27,791 bases of DNA from assembly GCA_023393815.1 (NCBI GenBank), contig JAEXBU010000098.1, positions 1 to 27,791 on the forward strand, written 5' to 3'. The DNA is from Bacillota bacterium. Lineage in GTDB: Bacteria > Bacillota > Clostridia > Tissierellales > Peptoniphilaceae. The notes beneath the pieces were generated by a model, which worked only from the letters and a program-made list of their open reading frames with translations, had not been told where the DNA came from and did no database searches. Shown one piece after another: positions 14,239-21,808 of the stretch. The position numbers and the translations under genes were made by a program. Positions within the stretch are counted from its first letter, which is position 1. Every line of letters starts with the position of its first letter.

Positions 14239-15707
14239 TTGGCCATGGTAACGGCCACGGCCTTTTTCCAGCGTCTTCGTTCCGCGCTGCGATCGGCGCC
14301 GGTAGGGAAAATAATGTGGGCTTTCGAGGCCCGTTTTTTTATGTCCGAAAGATCCTGGTACAGACCGCAGCCGATACCCGCCATAAAGGCGGCGCCCAGC
14401 GCCGTGGTCTCTACCAGAGCCGGCCGATGTACCGAACGGTGAATTGTATCGGCTAGAGCGGTCATCAGGTAGTCGTTGTGGCTTACGCCGCCGTCTACGA
14501 GAATGCGGTCGTGGCTCGCCTTCAGATCCTTTTCCATGGCGTCGACGACATCGGCCGTCATGTAGGCGATGGCATCCAAGGCGGCCTTTACCAAGTGCGC
14601 CTTCTTCGTGGCGCGGGTAATTCCGAAGAGAGTGCCCCGCGCCTCGGGATCCCAGTAGGGAGTGCCCAATCCCGTAAAGGCGGGCACAAAGAGAAGGGGA
14701 TTGGCTCCGCCGACGCTCTCGGCCAGCGCCGCCGTCTCTTCCGCCTTTTCGATAAGCTCCAAGTCCTCTTTCAACCACTCGATGACACTGCCGCAGGCAA
14801 AAATACTGCCTTCCATGGCGTAGACCGGCCCGTCGCCTACATCCCAGGCGTAAGAGGAGAGAAGGCCGTGTTCGCTGATGATCGGATCGTGGCCCGTATT
14901 CATTAAGACGAAAGCGCCGGTGCCGAAGGTGCTCTTGACTTCACCCGCCTCGAAACACTGCTCGCCGAAGAGAGCCGCCTGCTGATCGCCGATCATGCCC
15001 GTAACGGGAATGGACGTGCCGAAAAGTTCCGCCAGGGTGTCGCCGAAATGGGCCGCCGTGGGCAATACCTCGGGCAGACAGGCGCGGGGAATGCGAAACA
15101 GATCCAACAGTTCCTCGTCCCAATCCAGATCGTGAATATTAAAGAGCATGGTGCGAGAGGCGTTGGACATATCCGTGCGGTGCACGCCGCCGGTGAGGTG
15201 GTAGAGGAGAAAGCTGTCCACGGTGCCGAAGAGCACTTCGCCCTTTTCCGCCTTCTCCCGCGCCCCTTCCACCGTGTCCAGTAGGTAGGCGATTTTTGTG
15301 GCGGAGAAGTAGGCGTCCACTTCCAGCCCCGTCTTTTTACGAATGACCTCTCCGTAGCCCGCGCGCTTTATGGCCTCCGCTCGATCGGCGGTGCGGCGGC
15401 ACTGCCATACGATGGCCGGGGCGAGAGCTCGTCCCATCTTTTTGTCCCAGAGGATGGTGGTTTCCCGCTGATTCGTAATGCCCAAGGCAACAATGTCTTT
15501 GCGGTCGATCTGCGCTTGGGCGATAGCTTCGGCACAGACGCCCACGGTGGTCGCCAGAATTTCCGCCGGATCCTGCTCCACCCAACCTGGATGGGGGAAA
15601 AATTGACGGAAAGGCTTTTGCGCGACGGAGATTACTTGTGCGTCTTCGTCAAATAAAATAGCTCGGTTGGACGTGGTGCCCGCGTCGATGGCAAGTAGGT
15701 AGTTCAT
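14226..15707 (-). CDS. glpK: Glycerol kinase
   Basis: A 493-residue FGGY-family kinase that phosphorylates glycerol to sn-glycerol 3-phosphate. Visible signatures are the N-terminal phosphate loop 'AIDAGTTSNRAILFD' (second Ser of the usual TTSSR is Asn), 'HPGWVEQDP', 'GITNQRETTILWD', the catalytic 'GDQQAALFG' region and the ATP-site 'LVDGGVSHNDYLM'. The segment just before it reads 'LAELFGTSIPVTG', where low-GC Gram-positive GlpKs activated by HPr carry a His (HFFG); here the site appears to be Glu, suggesting no PTS phosphorylation. No glpF, glpD or glpO is in the window. It begins 55 bases after the second ChrA gene, with a weak hairpin between, and has GGGAGA upstream of its ATG. Confidence 0.94.
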   Translation of the reverse strand: MNYLLAIDAGTTSNRAILFDEDAQVISVAQKPFRQFFPHPGWVEQDPAEILATTVGVCAEAIAQAQIDRKDIVALGITNQRETTILWDKKMGRALAPAIVWQCRRTADRAEAIKRAGYGEVIRKKTGLEVDAYFSATKIAYLLDTVEGAREKAEKGEVLFGTVDSFLLYHLTGGVHRTDMSNASRTMLFNIHDLDWDEELLDLFRIPRACLPEVLPTAAHFGDTLAELFGTSIPVTGMIGDQQAALFGEQCFEAGEVKSTFGTGAFVLMNTGHDPIISEHGLLSSYAWDVGDGPVYAMEGSIFACGSVIEWLKEDLELIEKAEETAALAESVGGANPLLFVPAFTGLGTPYWDPEARGTLFGITRATKKAHLVKAALDAIAYMTADVVDAMEKDLKASHDRILVDGGVSHNDYLMTALADTIHRSVHRPALVETTALGAAFMAGIGCGLYQDLSDIKKRASKAHIIFPTGADRSAERRRWKKAVAVTMANHMD

Positions 15708-15721
15708 CGTTCATCTCCCGT

Positions 15722-15752
15722 GAAAAAGAAAAGGATCCCGCCGAAAAGCGGG
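15722..15752 (-). terminator. Weak terminator between chrA and glpK
   Basis: On the minus strand CCCGC and GCGGG (15752-15748 and 15741-15737 in reversed order) form a 5-bp hairpin with a TTTTC-type loop, followed by ATCCTTTTCTTTTTC. The short stem suggests partial termination, so some chrA transcripts may read into glpK. Confidence 0.45.
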
Positions 15753-15762
15753 CGCAAACAAC

Positions 15763-16320
15763 TTACAAAATATAGGGCAGGGCGAGCTTTAAGACGATCC
15801 CCATAGCTGCACCCAAAAAAATCAGTCGGATCAAATCCACCTTTCGAGCATAGAGTATGCCGCCGACGAGGAAAGTGATGAGGGCGACCACTTCCAGGTC
15901 GCCTCCTTCCGGCCACAGGGCGTTTTTAAACATATCGTAGGAGGCGATAAAGATTAGCCCGATGATTCCCGCCTTGATCCCCCGAAGGAGCATATCCATT
16001 AAGCGGAAGGTGCGCTTTTTCGTAAAGAGAAAATAGGCGAGGGTCATAATAATGAGGGTTTGGGGCGCGGTCACCCCTAAGGTGGCCACCACAGAACCTG
16101 CAGGCCCCGCCACTTGCGCCCCGACGAAGGTGGCGATGTTGATGCCGATGGGGCCCGGGGTCATTTGGCTAATGGTAATCAAGTCCGTAAACTGGGTCAT
16201 AGTAAGCCATCCTTCCTGTTCCACGATAAACTGTTGGATCAGGGGCATGATGGCGTAGCCGCCGCCAAAGGCAAACAGGCCGATTCGGAAAAATTCAAAA
16301 AATAATTTCGCTAAAAGCAC
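15763..16320 (-). CDS. Half-size chromate transporter family protein (ChrA, second copy)
   Basis: A 185-residue protein of the CHR family, equal to one ChrA domain with about six spans. The signature 'FGGGYAIMPLIQQFIVE' is near the N-terminus and 'SQMTPGPIGINIATFVG' is the conserved PGP motif. Short CHR proteins in Gram-positives usually occur as adjacent gene pairs that together form a two-domain transporter in the membrane; some export chromate, others have unknown anionic substrates. GTG 16320 follows AGGAGG by five bases, and it lies nine bases after the EIIC-like gene. Its partner at 17346 is separated from it by that gene. Confidence 0.88.
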   Translation of the reverse strand: MLLAKLFFEFFRIGLFAFGGGYAIMPLIQQFIVEQEGWLTMTQFTDLITISQMTPGPIGINIATFVGAQVAGPAGSVVATLGVTAPQTLIIMTLAYFLFTKKRTFRLMDMLLRGIKAGIIGLIFIASYDMFKNALWPEGGDLEVVALITFLVGGILYARKVDLIRLIFLGAAMGIVLKLALPYIL

Positions 16321-16329
16321 GTGAGCCTC

Positions 16330-17349
16330 CTAGATACTGAGACACATATCTCCGTCGGCGATCCAGCCTCGCTTCCGCATCAGGCGGTAGACGAGAAAAC
16401 TGATGAGACCGGGAAGGATCACGTGGAGAAGGAGAATGACGACGAGCAGCTCCCCGAAAGGCATGGCGCCTTCCATGGCTTGGATGGTGCCGATCTGCCC
16501 TACCAGGCCGCTGGTACCCATGCCGCTTCCCAAAGGCGTATTTTCCAGCTTAAAGACGACGGTGGAAAGCGGCGCAATGACTGCTCCGGCCACCGTGGGC
16601 GGAATCCAAATTCGCGGATTTTTTACGATGTTCGGCATTTGAAGCATACTGGTGCCCAGACCTTGGGCGAAGAGACCGTCGAAGCCGTTGTCTTTAAAAG
16701 AGATCACGGCGAAACCGATCATTTGCGCCGAGCACCCGACGGTCGCCGCGCCGCCGGCCAAGCCCGCCAAAGAAAGCATCATGCAAATGGCCGCGCTCGA
16801 GATAGGTAAAGTCAGGGCGATTCCTACGATGGTGGCGACGAAAATCCCCATAACGAAGGGTTCCTGTTCCGTGGCCGCCATAATCAGTTTGCCCACGCTT
16901 TCCATCAGCCATTGAATGGACGGCCCTACCAACGCGGCGATCAAAGTTCCGGTTATGACCGTTACCGCCGGGGTCACGAGAATATCGATACGGGTCTCTT
17001 TGCTAACGAGCTTGCCCGCTTCCGCCGCAACGATGGCCGCAATGTACACCGCCACCGGTCCGCCGATGTCGTAACCGGCCGCCCCGACGACGGAAGAGGC
17101 AAAGAGGGTCAAAGGCGGCGCATCCAGGGCAAAGGCGATGGACATGGCGATGGCGGGTCCCGTGGCCGCCTGTGCCATGGGCCACACCGTGTCCGTCAAA
17201 AAGGCGATGCCCAGCTGCGTGCCGACAGTATTTAAAATGGTACCGATCAACAAAGTGGCGAAGAGGCCATAGGCCATGGCGCCCATGGCGTCGATGCCGT
17301 AGGTCTTTAAATTGGGATGCACATTTTTTCTTTGAAAAAACTCTTTCAT
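16330..17349 (-). CDS. PTS EIIC-like membrane protein
   Basis: A 339-residue, very hydrophobic protein resembling the PTS_EIIC_2 group, membrane proteins related to the IIC channel component of phosphotransferase systems but usually encoded without IIA or IIB domains. Features seen are the soluble opening 'MKEFFQRKNVHPNLKTYGID', many Gly/Ala-rich spans ('ATLLIGTILNTVGTQLG', 'AAGYDIGGPVAVY') and a short terminal charged tail. There is no cysteine/histidine phosphoacceptor domain in it or its neighbours. The ATG overlaps the upstream ChrA stop as ATGA, and the downstream ChrA starts nine bases after its stop, so it is embedded within a ChrA pair. Function and substrate are unknown. Confidence 0.75.
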   Translation of the reverse strand: MKEFFQRKNVHPNLKTYGIDAMGAMAYGLFATLLIGTILNTVGTQLGIAFLTDTVWPMAQAATGPAIAMSIAFALDAPPLTLFASSVVGAAGYDIGGPVAVYIAAIVAAEAGKLVSKETRIDILVTPAVTVITGTLIAALVGPSIQWLMESVGKLIMAATEQEPFVMGIFVATIVGIALTLPISSAAICMMLSLAGLAGGAATVGCSAQMIGFAVISFKDNGFDGLFAQGLGTSMLQMPNIVKNPRIWIPPTVAGAVIAPLSTVVFKLENTPLGSGMGTSGLVGQIGTIQAMEGAMPFGELLVVILLLHVILPGLISFLVYRLMRKRGWIADGDMCLSI

Positions 17350-17915
17350 CGATGTCCTTCTTTCGTGTAGTCTTCAAATTTCGTTATGCAAATGCCGCTA
17401 AAACCCAAGAGCAAAATAATCAATGCCGTGTTCACGTCCGTAAACATACCTAAAACCAGAGCCACGACGATCATCAGGACGGAAAAGCCTCGATCGTCTT
17501 GTATGGCTCGCTTGCCCATGCGGTACGTGGTGAGAAAGAGCACGGCGGAAATGACGCCGCTGATCCCCACCAGCGCCGCGTTTACGTAAAAATTCGACCG
17601 AAACTGTTTGTAGGCCATATTAATCGAAAGAATAATGACCCAACAGGGGAGCACGCTCGCTAAGAGGCACACCACCGCCCCTGCCGGGCCCCGAAGACGA
17701 TAGCCCGTAAGAAGAGAGGCGGAAATGGCCATGGCACCGGGTCCGGATTGAGCCAAGGCCACAATGTCCAACATTTCGTCCTCCTCGATCAGAGGCAGGC
17801 GCTCCACAAATTCGTCGCGAATAATGGGGACGATGGTGTAGCCGCCCCCGAAAGTAAACGTATTGATTTTTAAAAATGTGAGAAATAATTTTCCCAGAGA
17901 AATCGTCTTATCCAT
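17346..17915 (-). CDS. Half-size chromate transporter family protein (ChrA, first copy)
   Basis: A 189-residue CHR-family protein, the first of a pair, beginning 'MDKTISLGKLFLTFLKI'. It carries 'FGGGYTIVPIIRDEFVE', the family motif, and 'ALAQSGPGAMAISASLLTG', a variant of the PGP motif with Ser-Gly-Pro-Gly. About six membrane spans are predicted. The start is ATG 17915, six bases after AGGAGG; an ATG at 17987 in frame lies over the proC promoter region and has no support. It heads the cluster chrA-EIIC-chrA(-glpK) and its stop overlaps the EIIC start. Substrate unknown: chromate export is the name of the family, not evidence. Confidence 0.86.
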   Translation of the reverse strand: MDKTISLGKLFLTFLKINTFTFGGGYTIVPIIRDEFVERLPLIEEDEMLDIVALAQSGPGAMAISASLLTGYRLRGPAGAVVCLLASVLPCWVIILSINMAYKQFRSNFYVNAALVGISGVISAVLFLTTYRMGKRAIQDDRGFSVLMIVVALVLGMFTDVNTALIILLLGFSGICITKFEDYTKEGHR

Positions 17916-17934
17916 GCAAGACCTCCTGTTCAAT

Positions 17935-17963
17935 AGTATACTGTAAGGAGAATAGTGCTTCAA
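17935..17963 (-). promoter_or_regulatory. Promoter of the chrA-EIIC-chrA cluster
   Basis: On the minus strand TTGAAG (17963-17958) and TATACT (17940-17935) are 17 bases apart, with start near 17928 and a very short leader (~13 bases). The -10 lies in the palindrome AGTATACT (17935-17942), which also reads TATACT on the plus strand toward proC. Confidence 0.7.
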
Positions 17964-17979
17964 GAAAGGAAGGGATGAA

Positions 17980-18735
17980 ATGAACATCGGTTTAATCGGC
18001 CTCGGAAATATGGGCCGCGCATTTTACGACCTGTTTTTAGAAGAAGGGCACGAACTTTTCGTCGCCTGCCCCCATGAAAAGCCCATCGCCACCTACCAAA
18101 CGAGAGACAACGCAGACATCGTCGATCGTTCGGAGATTTTGTTTATCGCCACGAAACCCGACAAAGTGGCCGGAGTAATGGAGGAAATCGCGGAAAAAGT
18201 GGAAGGCCAGATCATCGTCTCCATGGCCGCGGGCGTAAGTTTGGAGCGCTTGAAAAAAATGGCGCCTACGGAAAAGATCATCCGCATTCTTCCGAACACG
18301 CCCATCGCCGTCGGCCGCGGCGTCATCGCCTACACGCCCGGCTACGCCATGAGCGACGAAGAAAAAAGAGCCTTTGAGGACCTTTTGAAAGGTGCGGGCA
18401 AAATTATGGAAGTGAGCGAAAAAGATTTGGACATCGTCACCGCCTTAACCGGTGCCACCCCCGCCTTTGTGGCCATGGCGATTGAAGGATTCGTCGACGG
18501 TGCCTGCGCCTGCGGCATGAAGCGCGACGTGGCCTACGACATGGCCGCTGCGGCCGTCGCCGGCACCTGCGATCTTCTGGTGGAAAAAAATTTGCACCCG
18601 GGTCAATTGAAAGACGGCGTCACCTCCCCCGCCGGAGCCACCATCGAAGGCGTCCTGGTGTTGGAATCCATGGCCATGCGCTACGCCTTTGCCCAATCCA
18701 TTATAAAAACCGTCGAAAAGGGAAAATCCCTGTAA
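17980..18735 (+). CDS. proC: Pyrroline-5-carboxylate reductase
   Basis: A 251-residue cytoplasmic enzyme that reduces delta-1-pyrroline-5-carboxylate to L-proline with NAD(P)H. The Rossmann motif 'IGLIGLGNMGRAF' starts the protein, 'RILPNTPIAVGRGV' is mid-protein, and the C-terminal dimer/active region shows 'TALTGATPAFVAM' and 'VTSPAGATIEGVLVLE', the family's conserved P-x-G-[ST] signature with Ala for one Gly. Length is slightly short but normal. The ATG follows GGAAGGG. It is divergent from the chrA cluster and separated from the next gene by 83 bases without a clear terminator. Confidence 0.93.
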   Translation: MNIGLIGLGNMGRAFYDLFLEEGHELFVACPHEKPIATYQTRDNADIVDRSEILFIATKPDKVAGVMEEIAEKVEGQIIVSMAAGVSLERLKKMAPTEKIIRILPNTPIAVGRGVIAYTPGYAMSDEEKRAFEDLLKGAGKIMEVSEKDLDIVTALTGATPAFVAMAIEGFVDGACACGMKRDVAYDMAAAAVAGTCDLLVEKNLHPGQLKDGVTSPAGATIEGVLVLESMAMRYAFAQSIIKTVEKGKSL

Positions 18736-18818
18736 AGATCTATTTTCCGGTGGGAAAGGCGAATCGCCTGTGTTAAGATCGTTCATTGAAGGGTGGACAG
18801 AAAGAGAAGGGGAGGATT

Positions 18819-20174
18819 ATGAAGCGAGAAAAAATCAATTTAACCGAGGGCGTGATTTGGAAAAATCTCCTGGCCTTCACCCTCCCTTTGCTCCTTTCCG
18901 CTTTACTGCAGCAACTCTATAATACCGTCGACCTGTTAATCGTCGGTCGCTTCGCCGGCAAAGTCGATATGGCTGCCATCGGTGCCTCCGGCCCCATTAC
19001 CGTCCTCGTCGTCGCCCTGTTTATGGGGCTGTCCACGGGGGCGTCCGTTTTGGCGGCCCAATATTACGGGGCCAAAGACCGAGACGAACTATCCAAGACC
19101 GTACACACCAACTTCGCCATCGCTATATACGGCGGGCTGGTTTTGACTGTCGTCACCGTCCTTATGGCGGGAACCTTCCTCGCATGGATCGACACCCCCG
19201 AAAGCGTCATGGGACCCGCCACCCGTTACCTGCAGATCCTCTTTATCGGTCTCGTGCCCGTCATGGTCTACAACATGGGCTCCGCGGTTTTGAGGAGCGT
19301 CGGCGACAGTGTGCGTCCCTTCAACTTTCTCGCCATCGCCGCGGGACTGAACATCGTGCTGGATTTGTTCTTCGTCGGCGTGTTAAGAATGGGAGCGATC
19401 GGCGCGGGCATCGCCACGGCCATCGCCCAATCCACGTCGGGGATTTTGGTCGTCATCAGTCTGTTAAAGACGACGGATATTTACCGCCTGCGCATGAGGA
19501 AAATTCGCTTCCATAAACGAACCCTGGAGCGCATCGTGGCCATCGGCTTGCCTGCCGCCGTCTCCGGCGGGATGATCGGCCTGTCCAACGTTATCATACA
19601 GGCGCAAATCAACGTCTTCGGTGCCCAAGCCATCGCCGGTGTCGCCGCCGCAAGCCGAATTGACGGCTTCGTCTTTACGTCCCTGGAAGCCTTCGCCCTG
19701 GCCATCACCACCTTCGTAGGCCAAAATATCGGCGCAAAAAAACACAAGCGACTGCAGGCGGGCATACGCACCGCTGTGATGATGGACTTACTCTTTGTCG
19801 TCTCCGTTTCCGCCGTCTTAGTGCTTTTGCGTACGCCCCTAATGCACTTCTTTACAGGAGAAGACGGCGTCATTTATTATGGAGCCAAAATGATCGGCAC
19901 CTTGGCTCCCTTCTACGTTATTTTCTCCGTCACCGAAGTCCTCTCCGGTGCCATTCGCGGCAGCGGCACCTCCGTCCCCATAATGATCGTAACCCTTATC
20001 GGTATGTTTATTATACGGATCGGATGGATCTTTCTCTTCATGCCCATGTATAAGACCATCGACATCATCTACTGGAGCTATCCCATCAGTTGGGTCTTCA
20101 CTTGGCTTTTAACCGTCGCCTACTACTACAAGGGAAAATGGAGACACAAGGGAATCGATAAAGAGACTGCATGA
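18819..20174 (+). CDS. MATE family efflux transporter
   Basis: A 451-residue protein with twelve predicted spans in two six-helix halves, of the MATE (multidrug and toxic compound extrusion) family, bacterial NorM/DinF-like branch, which exports cationic drugs or metabolites using Na+ or H+ gradients. The opening 'LAFTLPLLLSALLQQLYNTVDLLIVGRFAG' and 'ASGPITVLVVALFMGLSTGASVL' are typical. ATG 18819 is chosen because GGGGAGG lies three to five bases upstream, although this spacing is tight; the upstream ATG at 18786 would make an 11-residue extension that reads through this site. Terminated by a strong hairpin built around its own stop codon. Substrate unknown. Confidence 0.88.
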   Translation: MKREKINLTEGVIWKNLLAFTLPLLLSALLQQLYNTVDLLIVGRFAGKVDMAAIGASGPITVLVVALFMGLSTGASVLAAQYYGAKDRDELSKTVHTNFAIAIYGGLVLTVVTVLMAGTFLAWIDTPESVMGPATRYLQILFIGLVPVMVYNMGSAVLRSVGDSVRPFNFLAIAAGLNIVLDLFFVGVLRMGAIGAGIATAIAQSTSGILVVISLLKTTDIYRLRMRKIRFHKRTLERIVAIGLPAAVSGGMIGLSNVIIQAQINVFGAQAIAGVAAASRIDGFVFTSLEAFALAITTFVGQNIGAKKHKRLQAGIRTAVMMDLLFVVSVSAVLVLLRTPLMHFFTGEDGVIYYGAKMIGTLAPFYVIFSVTEVLSGAIRGSGTSVPIMIVTLIGMFIIRIGWIFLFMPMYKTIDIIYWSYPISWVFTWLLTVAYYYKGKWRHKGIDKETA

Positions 20175-20189
20175 GGCAGTCTCTTTTTT
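20160..20189 (+). terminator. Terminator overlapping the MATE stop codon
   Basis: AAAGAGACTGC (20160-20170) pairs perfectly with GCAGTCTCTTT (20176-20186), T-run to 20189. The TGA stop codon lies in the loop, so the last codons form the 5' arm. Confidence 0.9.
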
Positions 20190-20217
20190 ATCCAACGGGT
20201 CGTGATTTTTCCCTTTA

Positions 20218-20226
20218 TGGTACAAT
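20218..20226 (+). promoter_or_regulatory. Extended -10 promoter of the GNAT-dnaD-dnaI operon
   Basis: TGG then TACAAT (20221-20226) is an extended -10. The best -35 (TCGTGA, 20200-20205) is only 15 bases away, so recognition would lean on the extended element. Start near 20233. Confidence 0.5.
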
Positions 20227-20236
20227 CGTACCTAAG

Positions 20237-20245
20237 GAAGGAGGG
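20237..20245 (+). promoter_or_regulatory. Ribosome-binding site fixing a TTG start
   Basis: GGAAGGAGG (20237-20245) lies five bases before TTG 20251. No ATG or GTG nearby in this frame has such a site, so the acetyltransferase starts at TTG. Confidence 0.65.
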
Positions 20246-20250
20246 ATTTT

Positions 20251-20832
20251 TTGTCACCGGATGTTTCCGTGCATTTTGCTCCGCTGAAAGAATGCCATGT
20301 GTACGATTTTTTAACTTGGACGGATTATGACGACCCTCTATTTTCCATGTATAATTTTGTAGAAGACGAAGATACCGTCGGCGATTGGTTTCGGTGGAAG
20401 ACGAGGAGCCCGCGGGATATGTATTTTGCCATTTTAGTAGACGGGCGGGCTGTGGGTTATATGGGGCTGAAAAACATATCCCTCACGACTCGCACCGCCG
20501 AAGTGGGCATTATTCTCGATCGAGCCGTGACCGATAGGGGTATCGGGCGAAAAGCCATGGTGCATTTGATGGATTACGGCTTTCAAACCTTGGGGCTCGA
20601 GCGCATTCTTCTGGACGTGCTGCCCTGGAACGGGCGGGCCATTCACCTGTACCGCGCCCTGGGCTTTGAAGACATCGCCCGCGCCTATCGGCAGGTCGAC
20701 CTGGATCGGGAGGCCTTGTCGGATCCCGCCTTCGATCCTTATAGAAAACACATACACAGACTGCGGCGATTTTGCGCCGTTCTCGTAAACCAAATGGAAA
20801 TGACGAAAGGCAAGTGGCGACGTGGAATTTAA
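20251..20832 (+). CDS. GNAT family N-acetyltransferase
   Basis: A 193-residue GNAT acetyltransferase resembling the RimJ/RimL/SpeG branch. Acetyl-CoA binding is shown by the 'VTDRGIGRKAM' loop (R/Q-x-x-G-x-G/A) after the strand 'AEVGIIL', and by the conserved 'NGRAIHLYRALGFE' helix. These enzymes acetylate protein N-termini, polyamines or small amines; the substrate here is unknown. It starts at TTG 20251. The stop overlaps the dnaD start by 11 bases, which places it first in a replication-restart operon, an unusual companion worth noting. Its C-terminus is basic ('RLRRF', 'GKWRRGI'). Confidence 0.85.
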   Translation: MSPDVSVHFAPLKECHVYDFLTWTDYDDPLFSMYNFVEDEDTVGDWFRWKTRSPRDMYFAILVDGRAVGYMGLKNISLTTRTAEVGIILDRAVTDRGIGRKAMVHLMDYGFQTLGLERILLDVLPWNGRAIHLYRALGFEDIARAYRQVDLDREALSDPAFDPYRKHIHRLRRFCAVLVNQMEMTKGKWRRGI

Positions 20833-21808
20833 ACTGGACAAATTGCAATTCGACTTGGGGGATACCCCTGTGGAAAATATCTTTTTAAACGACTATATGC
20901 CTCAGGCCGACGGGGACTTCGTCAAAGTGTACCTGGCCGGGCTGCAGATGGCCTTAAGCGGCAAAGAAGGAGATCACAAAGCCATCGCCGATCGGCTGAA
21001 CCTCTTGGAAACCGACGTCTTGCGGGCGTGGGACTACTGGGAAGGGGAAGGTATTATTGAAAAAATCTACGAGGGAGAAAGCTACGGCATTCGCTTTCTC
21101 CGCCTGAAAGAACTTTACACCAAAGAAGTCTACGCCCCGCAAAAGACCAAGAGCGACTTCGTCCGCCGCTTGGAAGATGTGGAGCTTGCGAACCTTTTTT
21201 CCAAAGTGGAATACTATATGCGTAGGCAGGTGCCCTACCAACAAAAGTTGGACATTGCCGCTTGGCGGGAAGTATACAACATGACCCCGGATATGATCCT
21301 GGAGGCCTTTCGCTACGGAACGGAAGAAAAAAACAAGCGATCCATCCCCTATATCGAAGGGATCCTGCGAAACTGGGCCGACGCCAACGTGCGTACCCCG
21401 GAAGCCTTGGAGGAAAACTTCCGCACCCACGACGAAGCTTACTACCGCTATCGCCACCTGCTCGAGCTTATGGGGCTTTCCAATAAACCCTACATTCGCG
21501 AAGAGTCCGAGGCCGTGGAAGACTACGGCAAAATCATGGACTTCGCCCTCCTGGAAGAAGCGGCCAAGCGCACGGCCGCCACGGCCAAACCCAATTGGCG
21601 CTATTTTGAAAGCATCCTCGCCGCCTGGAAGGCGAAGGAGATCCAAAAAACCGACGACTTGGTGAAAGATCAAAAGCCGAAGGCGGTGCGAAGAGCAAAA
21701 GCGCGTCCCATGACGGGATCGGCCACGGAAAAATACAGCGCCGACTCGCTGGAAAGAATGGCTCAACGAAAACGGCGGCAATTTATAGATAAGAAAGGAA
21801 CGAAGTAG
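20822..21808 (+). CDS. dnaD: DnaD domain replication-initiation/restart protein
   Basis: A 328-residue protein of the DnaD/DnaB-like family, which remodels DNA and helps load the replicative helicase at oriC or stalled forks in Firmicutes. It has an N-terminal winged-helix-like domain (~1-100) and a C-terminal DnaD domain (~130-200) with the motif 'YIEGILRNWADANVRT', matching the YxxxILxxW signature, then a basic tail. The start is GTG 20822, inside the end of the acetyltransferase gene, with weak Shine-Dalgarno AAAGG, so it is probably coupled. It is directly followed (no gap) by the DnaI-like loader gene, the usual pairing. It could be called DnaB/DnaD by different pipelines; DnaD domain is certain, the exact orthology less so. 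Confidence 0.85.
   Translation: MEFKLDKLQFDLGDTPVENIFLNDYMPQADGDFVKVYLAGLQMALSGKEGDHKAIADRLNLLETDVLRAWDYWEGEGIIEKIYEGESYGIRFLRLKELYTKEVYAPQKTKSDFVRRLEDVELANLFSKVEYYMRRQVPYQQKLDIAAWREVYNMTPDMILEAFRYGTEEKNKRSIPYIEGILRNWADANVRTPEALEENFRTHDEAYYRYRHLLELMGLSNKPYIREESEAVEDYGKIMDFALLEEAAKRTAATAKPNWRYFESILAAWKAKEIQKTDDLVKDQKPKAVRRAKARPMTGSATEKYSADSLERMAQRKRRQFIDKKGTK

Noticed and set aside
13927..14778. 283-codon open frame on the minus strand across the nfo/glpK boundary
   Set aside because: It is opposite or out of frame to two well-supported enzymes, has no ribosome-binding site, and its translation is Arg/Gly-rich, as expected of a shadow frame in G+C-rich coding DNA.
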